A DNA stretch of 64,000 nucleotides from Asterochloris sp. CNOR1 (taxonomy: Eukaryota; Chlorophyta; Trebouxiophyceae; Trebouxiales; Trebouxiaceae). Shown piece after piece: positions 24,363 through 35,100 of the stretch. Position numbers and translations under genes: made by a program. Each line of letters opens with the position of its first letter. The stretch's first letter is position 1. Under the pieces are notes generated by a model that had not been told where the DNA came from, did no database searches, and saw only the letters and a list, made by a program, of their open reading frames with translations. Where the stretch lies: assembly GCA_963969365.1 (NCBI GenBank), contig OZ017757.1, positions 1,984,001-2,048,000 of the forward strand, in the 5' to 3' direction.

Positions 24363-24804
24363 TTTTGGGATCTTCACAAATCCCTGTGCCCATCAGTTGC
24401 GCCCAAGTGGCCTTGTTACCTGACACGCTTCCCATGCCTGATTACTGGGAAGGCAATTGCTTCTGTGAACAGATGTGTGCCCTTGAGAAACTTCTGAGTC
24501 ACAGTTCATGGTGCTGAGAGAAGTTCACCACTGGACTGGAATTGCCCTTTGTTCAAGGTCGATTGCCCTTTGTTTCAAGGTCAATTATGTCTCGAGGCAG
24601 CACATCTGCAACCAGTCTCACTCAATTTCCTCTTGCGGGCCTGACAGCTTATCCTGCAAGCAGTGACCACCAGAACCTCAGCAGGGAGCACAACAGCCTC
24701 CAAGAGTCAGCAAACCAGTCCCTGCACCCACCCGCATACACATAAACCCAGGAGACGGCAGCAGAGCAGGCACTAGGCTCCAGACCCAAGTCCCAAGCAC
24801 GGGC
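24363..24804. other. Intergenic, convergent 3' ends of TraB and COX5C
   Basis: 442 bp between stop codons of two convergent genes, expected to be 3' UTR of both. Apart from a small tandem repeat at 24541-24583 nothing was recognised. Confidence 0.5.
24541..24583. repeat. Two-copy 21/22-bp tandem repeat
   Basis: ATTGCCCTTTGTTCAAGGTC plus one base at 24541-24561 is followed by ATTGCCCTTTGTTTCAAGGT plus two bases at 24562-24583, nearly identical. It lies in the presumed 3' UTR region. Confidence 0.85.
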
Positions 24805-25591
24805 CTACTTGAGGTGCTGTTCCAGCAGCTGACAGCAAAGAGCCCAACACTCAATGCTTCAGACTTACCTTCTCCATCTTGGCCAGTGTGTGATAGTACT
24901 CCTCAATCTTGCGCTTCTCATTCCAGTGGTAGATCTGCAGCAGGTAGCGATGTTGCTGAGACAAAAGAGTAGGACACAGGTATGGGAATGCAATGGAGAC
25001 TGGCACTTTGAGTCAGGCATAGCCAAACCTGCAGTCTTGCAAAAGGCTCATGTTTGAGCACAGTGCAGGCCATTGTTGGGGAATGTTTTAGGGATTTGAC
25101 AGACGCATGCAGCCAAGACAGGTAGACTCAGTAGCTCAGCCAGGGTTGCAGCAGCATAGACGCCGTGCCTAGAGCAGACAGTATTGGCCAGAGGCATGAC
25201 CGGCAGCATCTACATTGAAGTTGGCCCCTAAGGGAAGTCTTGCGTCTCAGGCACCAATTGCATTAGTGCTGCCCATAAGTGCTAAGGCAGCAGGCAGGGA
25301 CATTTGGAAGGTTTCTGGCTGATTGGGAGCAGATTCATGCAGGTTGGTCTGTGCGCCGCAGCAGACAGCTCAGCAGCCCAGACCAGAGTCAACACACTGC
25401 AGAAGGTGACAGCCCCCACAAACTGCTGCCTGCTATTCGCAAGCTGCAGGGCTCACCTTCCATGTCAGTCCTCCAAACAGACCCAGCGTGACGCCGGCAA
25501 TGCACTCCCGGACGAAATGGACGTTCTGGCTGTTGCCGTGCTTTGTGAACATCTGCTTGGCATGAGCCACGGCATTGGTGCTAGCTGCCAT
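24805..25591 (-). CDS. COX5C: Cytochrome c oxidase subunit 5C (VIc-like)
   Basis: Small structural subunit of mitochondrial complex IV. Exons in coding order 25591-25457, 24934-24869 and 24828-24805 give 74 aa; all junctions are phase 0. The core FVRECIAGVTLGLFGGLTWK followed by IYHWNEKRKIEEYYHTL matches plant COX5C (one transmembrane helix, then a basic HWNE-x-RK stretch). Plant proteins are about 63-64 aa; the extra length is an N-terminal extension (MAASTNAVAHAKQMF) and the tail LLEQHLK. The last exon carries only seven codons plus the stop and is supported by phase and a CAG acceptor, so it is the least certain part. The gene is head-to-head with the gene at 26013. Confidence 0.88.
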
Positions 25592-26012
25592 GGCGCGGGT
25601 CCTCAGAGTGGTCCCTGCCTACAGCAGAGCCTGCACAGCATCAGCAGTGATACATGGCTTTCCCAGGCAGGCAGAAGCGGAGTTCAGGCAATGTGCAATG
25701 CCAGTGCCAATGTTCACTGAATGTCAGGGCTACCTGCTCAGGTTCTGATGTAAAACTGCTTGTGCATCAAAGCATGCCTTCTGCAGAGCTTTCGCACAGC
25801 TGACAGCCTATACAAAGCCCCACCTAAAAGGTCAGCGCTGCAGCGCCACCTCTGAATCTCCCCCTGCCTCGAAAGCCTCTGTGTTATCGTTAAGCCAGAT
25901 GTTGGGACGCTCAGATTTTACATTTCGATTCCACATTTTGACTGATCGCATGTGCCCGTTCTGCACGCTGTCAATGGAGCAGAAGCCGTGAACCCCATCC
26001 TGTGGTAGAGCC
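25592..26012. promoter_or_regulatory. Divergent promoter region, COX5C / unknown gene
   Basis: 421 bp between two start codons on opposite strands. It must contain both 5' UTRs and promoters. No specific element was recognised. Confidence 0.45.
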
Positions 26013-29000
26013 ATGGCCACACACCGGCCCCTTGACCAGGTGCTGTTCAGAGATGGAGCATTGGCAAGCCTTTACAGGAGTCTGGAGGCCTCCTTGATGC
26101 TCAACAAGACTCTGAGAGAGTTCCTGCTGCCCTACACAGAAGCTCAAAGGCCGGAGGTGGGTGCAGAGATCTGGCAGGGCATGAGGTCCGCAATGACAAA
26201 CCTCTGTGCTCGCAGGTGCTCAAGCTGGTCCTGCTGCACGGCACGCTGTGCCTGCAGAAGACCTTTGGGCAGAAGCGTCTCACCATTGCAGAGCTCAGGC
26301 AAGCCATGCTCTCCATGTGATCACTCAAGACAGCCTGACAGCCATCTGGCTGCAGCCATCGTCATGAAACCATGCCGTCCCTTCACCTCTGCAGCAGAGA
26401 CATGCCTGGGGCACATCGCCATTGGCCCAACCCAATCCTTGCGTGCATTTCGTATGCCGCGATGCTGATAGCAGCAGGCGCATGTTCACAGTGCTGCCCT
26501 GTGACGACTGTACTGCCCTGCAGGCGGGTTGTGGAGCGCGGTCACTATGCCATCACAATCGAGGAGGGTGTGCCTGCGCTGGGCCAGGAGATGCAGGGCC
26601 TGAAGCAGATGCTGGCAGACTTTGAGCGTGATCTGGGCGCCCTCCAGGTACATTGCTTCTATATCTTGTGCCGCCTGTGTACTGCAACACAGCACCTGTC
26701 TGCCAGGGGCATCCACACCAGGCGCCAGCAGATTTTCAGCAAGATCTGGAAGCTATCCAGGCAATGACGGCAGCGCTCAATGCACCAATTTCTATTGGCT
26801 GCCTGCAGATCAGGGCAGCTTGCAAGCACAGTGACTGGTGGGGGGTTGTGGGGGTTTCTCGGGATGTGTACCCCAGCTGAGTCCTGTCTGTTTCCCAGTT
26901 GTGGCGTGCCAGCTGCATGCCCAGCGCGTCAAGTGCTGTGCTGGGTTTCTTGCAGGCAGTCGCTGTCCTGTGATGCTGCATGCACAGCATACACAGCAGA
27001 GCCGGGTGTATCGCCCTGCCAATCTGTGTGCATGGCAACATGCTGTTGGGCCACTTGCATCCCCAGCCCTGCAGGCCTCTGCCAGACCCGTTTGGTTTGA
27101 GCCATGTCTCGTCTGCCCCATCAAGCCAACGCCTGCCCAGACCTGCAGGCATCCCCAACACAGCAGGCACCGCCATCTGATTGCATGCAATGTTCCCAGA
27201 CTTGCCCACCGCATGACGCAAACCCTCATCAAGTCAAACACTGATCCCCATTATGTCGACCCCTGACCCTGACCCTGATGTGCAGGCCACCTCAGAGCAG
27301 CAGGCACAGCCACCGCGCGTCAGGCAGCAACCCTCTGCTCCCCCAGCCCCTGCGCCAGCGCACACACAGCGCCCGCGCACAGCAGACGCTGCTGCCTCAG
27401 TGCAGATGGCGCCCGCTGCAGAGGGAGCGCCGCGGCCTGCAGTGCACTTCGCCGCTGCCGGTGAGCTGGTTGAATCGCCAAGGAGGCCTCAGTCAGCGCC
27501 AGAGAGGAGGGGCCCGCAGACCAGGCCAACACCTCAACACCCCAGCCCTGAGGCAAGTCCTACGCAGCAACATCTATTACGTTGTCCTGAGACGCCCAGT
27601 CTTGGATGGGCCAGAGTGTCTGCCCAGTACGTCTCAGCAGCTTCTCCAGCAGCCTGGATTCTCTGCACTGCTGCCTGTCTGTCCTTGCCAAACAAGCCCG
27701 CCTGTGAAGGCTGGGGGATAGACTGGTGTTGCTTTCTGCAAAGTCCTTGGCAGGCCCTCCGCCTGCTCCAGGTAGCCCCTCTGTGTGTGTGACGTCTTTG
27801 TACAGCCATCTAATGTGCCGCCCACTTTACTGCAGAAGGTGACACCCGAGTGGTGGGGGGATGGCAGCGACCGGCCCTCCGCGCCCCAATCTGTGCAGCA
27901 CCAGCTCCAGCCGCGCCGACCGCCACGCCTTGCCTACTCTGTGCAGCCGCCCAGCTCAGCAGACCTGGCGCCGCCGTTGTACAAGTGAGCAGGGTATCTG
28001 TGCATGTTGATAGTTGCAGCACTGGCCTCCACCTCGGCTGCCCTGCTGGGTCCACCCTATGCAGCCGCTCAGCGCAGCAGACCTGTTTTGTACAAGTGAG
28101 CAGGCATCTGTTCATGCACTCCCTTGATGGTGGTGCAGCGTTCACAGGGTGGGACAAGATGAGCACTCACTGGTCAATAGCTTGTGCTTGCAAAGCTGGG
28201 AAGGTCAGAAGGCGTGACTGCAGGCTGCTTTCTCTGTGCCAGGGGCATCAGCTGTGGGAGCCTGCATTGTTTACCTGTGCGGCACCGATGTTGATTGCTG
28301 ATAGGCAAAGAGCTTGTTGGTGCCTGGAGGCAGCACCTGTTGTCCCTGATGCCACGTGGAGGGCCCTTCCCCATTTATGCCGGCCTACAAGGGTAAGCCG
28401 GTCACCATACAGTTCCTGCCAGCCCATTGCCCAGTTGAACAGTGGCTGCCACGCCTGGAGAGCTCTTCAGCCAGAACACCACAGACCAGTATGCTGCCCT
28501 GCCTTCTGCAGGCACGAGCTGGTCAACAGAGATTGCCTGGCAATGCGGCAAATCCCCATTTGGGCAGTAGCTGGATGGAAATCTGTTTGGCAAGTGCAGC
28601 AAGACAGGATCAGCCTCCTGCTGCTCTGCCTGCAGGGATGACCTGGTCTCCACAGAGTACCTGGCAGTGCCAGGCAGTGGTTATGGGCAGCACCATGGGG
28701 CACACAACAGCCCTGGTGCGGCTGCCGGGCCATCAGTTCTGCAGAGTCTTGCACCAAGTCGCCAGCAGCAGCCATCTGACTTGCGGCAGGCCGGATCGCT
28801 GACTCATCAGGTCATTGGGACAGAACCCAGCAGTTGCTGCCGCATGACACACTGCCTGGCAGCAATGCTGGTGACATGACCAGCTGTGCTGCCGTTCTGG
28901 GGCTTCACCATCGCAATGGCAGTTGCTGCTTGCATGCACCTCATGCAGCAAGGGCGACAGCAGCAGGTCTGGGGATATTGCGGAATTCAACTCTGACAGC

Positions 29001-32000
29001 AGCTGGCCTGGGACTGTCAGTAGCAAAGATGATGAGAAGCTGTCTCTGATGCTGTGCCGGATGGGTGCCGATGCAGGGTGTGCTGATCAAACGTTCAGAC
29101 CGCCATATGTTCAGCTAATCAGCCTCTGATGGCCTGCAGGGAGTTGGATATCCCAGGAGCGGCACAGACGAGCACCCAGGCCCTGCAAAGGGCGGGCAGC
29201 CAGGAGCAGTGCAGGCTGGGGCTGCGGCCGCAGCCAGGGACGGCCCTGACTGGCCAGCAGGCGGCAAGGAGAATGCTGCAGCGATGAGTGCAGGGGGGCG
29301 CCAGCGCCAGAAGGGGGCCAAGGGGGTTGGCCACTTCCCTGTGCAGTCGCGGGTCAGGGCGCAGCTTGAGCAGCAGCGCCTGCTGAGCCGGCAGCGGGAA
29401 GTAACAAGGCAGCAGCGCCTGCGAGAGGCTGTGGGGGGCAGGTGAGTGCTGCTGCTGCAGCGCTTGAGTTGCCCACATGCATCAAAGCCACCAATGGGAG
29501 ATCACAGGCCGGTGGCGCCTGTGGGGGGCTGTGGGGGCCAGGTGCGTCCTGTCGCGGGCGCTCTGATGGGCTGCTGCATACACTGTGCAGTGTAACTGTG
29601 TAATGGGTGGGGTTGCGCTGCTTCTGCCTGCTGAGCCAGGTGTCAGATGTCACACGGCAGCAGCGCCTGCAGGAGCCTGGGAGTAGCAAGTGGCTGCTGG
29701 TGCTCGAAACGGGTGTGACGCTTCCCCGCATGCCTCTGCGCTAGCAGCAGGAGGTCAAACGGCAGTGGCACCTGCAGGATCCCAGTGAGCGCTGGTGCTG
29801 CTCCAGCGTTTGCATCAGTGACCCACATCTGTGTCTGAGCCAGCAGCAGGCCGGCCCAAGTACTCAGTCTCACACTCTTCCTGACTGACTTTGCGGCACC
29901 TGCTGAGAGCCTCCCTGCACAGCAGCATCCCCACCCCGACGCCACTCGCTTGAAGCCTGTACGACTGTTCTCTGCGGCTGCAGTAGAACACTGCCCCTGC
30001 AGCCGCAGGAACATTGTTTCTACACACAGTGCCTTCACACCACTTTCCTGGACCTGCAGGAAGCCTTTGCATGCTGCCCTGCCTTGAATCTCAACTGCCC
30101 CTGCAGGGAGCCTCTGTGGACTGCAATATTGCCACCCCTGCGCTGCTGACCCCCAGGTGCCAGGCACCTGCTCATGCCGCTCCGTGGGCTGTTGCATCCC
30201 ATACACATGGTCCCCCTGACACTGTGTGCTGCATCGGCAGGGAACCCCATTAAGCTGCAGCGGCCCCGCCCCTGCATTGCGGATGGTCAGGCCCCCAGCA
30301 CCTGTCAGTGCGGCATTGTGGCTTGCTGCACCTGAAGTTGTGACTGCCATGCCCGTGACGCCACTGTGCTGCAGCTGCAGGGAGCAGCCTCGAGCGGCCG
30401 CACCCCCACCCCTGCGCCAGCGGGACGCTGGCACCCGCTATCGCACAGAGCACCCCCCCATAGAGATCGCTGACCGAGTGGCGACCAACCGCTGGACCGC
30501 AGCCCTGCTGGGCGACTTCAGTGCTGGCGGCCTCCAGGGGCCTGGCAGGGCTGTTGGGCTCAGCCGCATCGGCCTGGGGACCTGGGAGGGCGAGGGGCAG
30601 CCCCTCGGTGAGGGCGTTTGCTGACCAGGCGTTGGAAGACTGACTCCTCTGTGCCTGTGTGGCGACGACGTGGGGTGCTCTGCAGGGTCGGGGCCATGCT
30701 GTCGTACATTGCACTGCAAGTTAGCAGGCATGTGCAGACGACGTGCCTGACTGATGTGGGACCGAGCTGCCCGCCTACATTCTTCGTCACTGCATCTCAT
30801 CACCAATACCCCTGCCAGTGAGCGCTGCAGGCTGCTCTGGGGGCCTGCTGATGCTTGGCTGCACCTCATGGGGATTCCAAGGGCTTCTGCAGTTGGTGCC
30901 TGTGGGTGGAATTGTGGCTGGGTCACTACCCATGCTCCGTCCAACTGCTGCCATACAGTCTGGAGGCTAGTTTGTTGCAAGGCAGTGGCCAGCAACAGGT
31001 TCCATGATGCGGCGCAGGGAAGCAGGAGGCAGCTGAGCCGCCGTTGGGCAGAGGCAGCAGCAGGGGTGCACAGCAGCCAGCAGCAGGCGGCAGTGCAAGG
31101 GAGACACATCCTGCAGAGCCAGCCTGGCATGAACAGCCCTCAGCGGAGAATGACCCAGCTGAGAGCAAAGCTGCAGGAGGGTCACCTCGGGCTGAGGGCA
31201 GGGCTGCAGGGGCGGTGCCTCAGGTTGAGGGCCAGCTGCAGCAGCAGCAGCAGGCTGATAAAGGGAAGCGGCCTGCAGACGCCAGTGGCGCTGGCACCAG
31301 GCAGGCCGAGCAGACTGCTGTGGCATGGCACTCTGAGCCTGAGGCAGCTGGGAGTCGCCAGGCTGAGCCGCCTGCCCGGCCCCGGGCTGCCAAGCCAGAG
31401 GCAGCCGATAGCAGTGCCGCGGATGCTGCGTTGGATCTGGCTGGCAGCAGTGCCGGGCATGCAGCAGCAGGGGCCGCCGGCAGCAGCGCTGAGCATGCAG
31501 AAGCGGGGCCAGCTGTGCAGGAGATGCCCGACCTCCGCCAGCAGCGGCGACGCCAGGCAGCGGCCTGGTGCGGCGACTTTGGGCACCTGGACACGGGCCG
31601 CTTCACCAGGCAGACTAGCAATGCCCTGCGGGCAGACATGCTCAGTAAACGGGACCACCCACCACCGCGCGCTCAGGTGGGCTTGTCTGGCATTGCTGTG
31701 TGCGGCACATCATTTGAGTGCTGCACGAAGACGTGCATGGCAGGGCCTGCTCTGCTTTGGCTGAGGTTGGACAGCACCAGGTAGAGGTACCAAGCAGCAG
31801 GTAACATCAGGATTATGCCAGACATAATTGACATGGGGGATATCGCCAGATGTAATGTGCCAATCTTCTGGCAAAGGTGCAGCTGACAGTCTAAGCTTGT
31901 GGCTGCAGGAGCATGTTGAGGAGCATGAGGGCACAGAGCCTCAAGTTTTACATGACCACCCCGAGCCCAACACGGACGCTTCATCTGACTCTGGCCGCTG

Positions 32001-32028
32001 GGACTGGGACAAGATTCTCATGCAATGA
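26013..32028 (+). CDS. Uncharacterised Gln/Pro/Ala-rich protein
   Basis: No family recognised. The phase-consistent model is 26013-26156, 26216-26298, 26524-26647, 27286-27552, 27836-27984, 28636-28810, 29140-29441, 30381-30607, 31018-31676 and 31909-32028 (749 aa). The first ~117 residues look globular and helical (LRDGALASLYR-like start, KTFGQKRLTIAELRRVVERG, then a coiled-coil-like QEMQGLKQMLADFERDLG). The rest is low complexity with short conserved-looking islands: RQREVTRQQRLREAV (basic helix), IADRVATNRWTAALLGDF, AAAWCGDFGHLDTGRFTRQT and the C-terminal GRWDWDKILMQ. Two introns use GC donors (after 26298 and 27552). The WTAALLGDF and WCGDFGHLDTGRF blocks resemble each other and may be a short repeated motif. 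Localisation and role cannot be stated. Confidence 0.62.
26713..26768 (+). repeat. Donor-side echo of exon 26524-26647
   Basis: GCAGATTTTCAGCAAGATCT then GGAAGCTATCCAG|GCAATG copies the exon end GCAGACTTTGAGCGTGATCT then GGGCGCCCTCCAG|GTACAT, about 103 bp downstream. It still translates as ADFQQDLEAIQ beside the real ADFERDLGALQ. Confidence 0.75.
27940..28105 (+). repeat. Donor-side echo of exon 27836-27984
   Basis: The exon end and donor, ending GTACAAGTGAGCAGGGTATC, recur at about 28055-28112 as CAGCAGACCTGTTTTGTACA then AGTGAGCAGGCATCTG. A complete functional-looking donor is preserved in the copy. Confidence 0.8.
29500..29800 (+). repeat. Echoes of exon 29140-29441 end
   Basis: The exon end AGGCAGCAGCGCCTGCGAGA, then GGCTGTGGGGGGCAGGTGAG, is echoed at 29511-29550 (GGCTGTGGGGGCCAGGTGCG), 29653-29685 (ACGGCAGCAGCGCCTGCAGG) and 29757-29790 (AACGGCAGTGGCACCTGCAG then GATCCCAGTGAGCG). 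Confidence 0.65.
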
Positions 32029-32101
32029 GCACACATGATGAATTTGGCTGAGTGTCAACTGCTGATGCACGATTTGTATCCCATGACATGCACCACTGCA
32101 T
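32029..32101. other. Very short convergent intergenic gap
   Basis: Only 73 bp separate the stop codon of the unknown gene (+) from that of LAS1 (-). The 3' UTRs must overlap or be extremely short. No TGTAA signal is visible on either strand inside the gap. Confidence 0.7.
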
Positions 32102-35100
32102 TCACAATATACAAATCCTGCTACCTTCAATCAGCGAGGGCACAGCTCTGAGGCTGATTGGCTCTGCCTCATCCACAACAGCAAAGGCAGAAAAGGCATC
32201 AGGGTAAAGGGAATCCTGAACAAGCAAGGCTTCTGTGGGTACAGCTTCAGCAGGGGAAGTGGGCTGGATGGCATCAGCCGCCGCCGTCAAGGCACCTTTA
32301 GGTGCAGCACAAGCAGTTCCCGGACGCATTTGAAGCCCCAAGGTGCTGGCTGCCACTGGCAGGCTGAGGTTTTCGTGTTGGGCCAGGCAGGGCAGGCGGC
32401 CGTTAGGATTGTGAGGGCATGGCAGGTGCCCGATGGCACATGACTGCCACTCTGGCACCCTGGTCCATCTCCTCTTCCTGCATGCAAAGAGGCACAGCTC
32501 TGGACCCCAACTGGTCCAGTGTGCCTGTGCACCCAAAACATCCTCAGCAGCATGTCTTGCTGGCCTGAGCACTGCTCCAGTGCGCAATCCCAGGCTGCAA
32601 CGGAGGCTCCAGTGCAGTCCTGGCCAAAGAATTTAGCCAGGTACAGTGATGATTCCCTAACATGCACCCGCCCGGCCAGTGTATGATTGCAGACACTGTT
32701 GCTGGAGGTGCACCTCGGCGTGGCCTGCGCAGGCGATTTGGACCGGCGCCCATGCTGCAGCAGAGCCCCCTGAGCAGCAGCTGCTGCTGCCAGCACCGCT
32801 GGGTCCAACGCCGCTTCCATGGCTTCCCCGACGCGCGAGGTCTGTGCCCCGGGCACTGCCAAGCCAGGCCGTTCACTTACAGCTGCAGGCTGGCTTGAGG
32901 CGGCCCACACACCCAGGCGGCTCCCACTGCTGTCCGTGGCAGCAGGGGCATGCTGCTCTGACACCTCTGATGAGGTCTGTGCCCCTGAAGTCGCTGGTGC
33001 TGCATGTGCAGCACCTGAGAGGGCTTCTGGCGAGCTGAGCTGCAGCAGTACGTCCACTGCTGAGCCCCAGCGAGCATGCTCGTGAGGATGATTGTCCCGG
33101 AGGTGGTCCACTAGCAGCTGGGAGGCTTGCATGAGATACCCTGCCCTCCCAGAGGATGCCTCCGCAATTGTGGTCTGGAGTTGCTTCAGAAGAGCTCTGA
33201 TCTGGGCTGCAGAGATGGTGCAGGGTGTGCTCTGGGCAGGGGCGGAGTCGGCGCTGCTGGTGGTCTTCCTCTTCTTTCCCTTTCCCCCGTTGGGTGGCCC
33301 ATCAGCAGGCCTCTGCAGTCAAATGTCTCATATAAAGACACAACAGAGCGCAGGAAAGATGTCGAACTGGAGCAGTGAACGAGTTACATCAGCGCGCAAC
33401 AGGGTGGATGCAGGCTTCTCTGGAAGAAGAGCAGGCTGCCCAGTGTCCTGTGTGCCAAAATCTACCCACAAGGAGTGGCACATAATCAGCAGGGCGCTTT
33501 CATAGTCCTCGTGCCTAGCAAGCTGGTGCGATCCCAGCACCAGAAACTCCAACCTGTGGCCTGGCCTTGCAGAATGGCTGCTCTGCTTTGAGTAACAATG
33601 AGCAGATCACAGCCCTACACCTGACCATTCTGCAGCAGCCCTCTGGGCCAGCAAAGCAGCTGCTCAAGCACCGTGCAAAGGCACCATATCCTTGCCTAAC
33701 AGGCAGCACATGATCGGATACGCGCATCTGCCCTGGCTGCAGCAGCAGGTCAGCCCAGCTGACCAGGCACTGCATGAAGAGGGTATTCTGTGGGTTGCCC
33801 TTTCTGTGGTTGCCAAACAAGCAGCGCATGTGATGACAGGTGCGCACCTGCCCTGACTGCAGCAGCAGCTCGGCCCAGCTGATCAGCAGCTGGCAGGCCT
33901 CTGCTGTCGTGGGCACCCTACACTGCAGCGGTGGCTCCCCTTCTGCAGAAAGCTCTAGACGCTGCACTGCCCCATGCAGCAAAAGGCCTGGCAGCTGCAC
34001 CCAGTGCTGGAAGAGGGGACCCAGCACGGCCAGGGCAGTGCTGTGCTGGCTGTCCACAGAAAGTAAGGGGTCCATGACACCTGCAGTGCACCCATTGCAA
34101 CTTGTCAGCTGTGTGCTATGTTCCAGAGTCATGTCTGCTGGCCTCAATTGTACAGCATGGACCTGCCTGAGTCCAGCAGGGGGTCCACCAGCAGGCGAGC
34201 CAGAGGTGGCAGCACAGGCACGTCCTTCAGCTGCCCCAGCACTGCAGCACACTGCTGGCTCCGTTCTGCTGGTGTGGTGGCTCCGTTGCTCGCCTGGTGC
34301 AGATCTACCAGAGCCTGCAGCAACAATGGAAGCCTTGCATAGTTGTAGAGTCTTGGCGGGCAAGCGAACCCTGAGTTGCGTTGGCTCCACTGCTCCCTGG
34401 TGGACTCACCAGCGCCTGCAGCAAACAGTACATGTAGTCATAAGAACAGGGGTGCATGCTAGCCTGCAATATGGTCAAAGTGCTGCAGCGCAGTTTGTGC
34501 TGCCTACGTTCAGATTCACCAGCACCTCCATGAGCATCCATCAGCTCCAACAGGCTTGCGTATATCTGAGCAAGTAAAGGGTCTGGCGCTATGCAGGGGT
34601 GCAGATGTGTCATTGACTGTCCGCATGCTAGGCAGCCTACCAGCGTGTGGCAATGGCAAGGCTGTGCTTGCTGGATGTGCAGATGTGTATGGCAGCTGAA
34701 CATAGCTGACAAGCTGTTGCCTGAGGGCTGCAGGCGGACCCTCTAGCGGTGCCGCCAGGGGCCAGTGCTTCTGTGTGTGCAGGCCTGTCACTTCGTTCTG
34801 AGACAGTCCGGCCCCGCTGCTGCAGGAACTGGCTGCTGGCGCGGTGAGTGAACCAACCATTGCCAATGCAGGGGCAGGTGTGTGGCTGCCCACCTGCAGG
34901 AGCGCGACGATGCGGGTGTGCTGGTGCTGCAGGTGGTCGCTCTGGCGCTGCCAGTAGGCAGCGCGCAGCCAGGCGAGTGCCTGCTGGGCTGCCAGGCGCA
35001 GCAGGGGCAGCGCGGGCAGCTCATTGTGGCTGGCCTCGTGCCTCACATCCACCAGCACCCGCGGAAGACCTGCAGGCAGCAGATCCTGGAGAGGTACGTT

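Noticed and set aside
27253-27282. CCTGACCCTGACCCTGA run as a telomere-like repeat
   Set aside because: Only about three units, not the plant/algal TTTAGGG type, and inside a gene.
27253-27552. Separate gene starting at ATG 27253
   Set aside because: An acceptor at 27281-27285 and matching phase place the open region as an internal exon of the gene starting at 26013.
29643-31658. Long minus-strand open frames overlapping the + strand Gln-rich gene
   Set aside because: They mirror GC-rich low-complexity coding sequence on the other strand, show no recognisable domain and have no phase-consistent splice sites.
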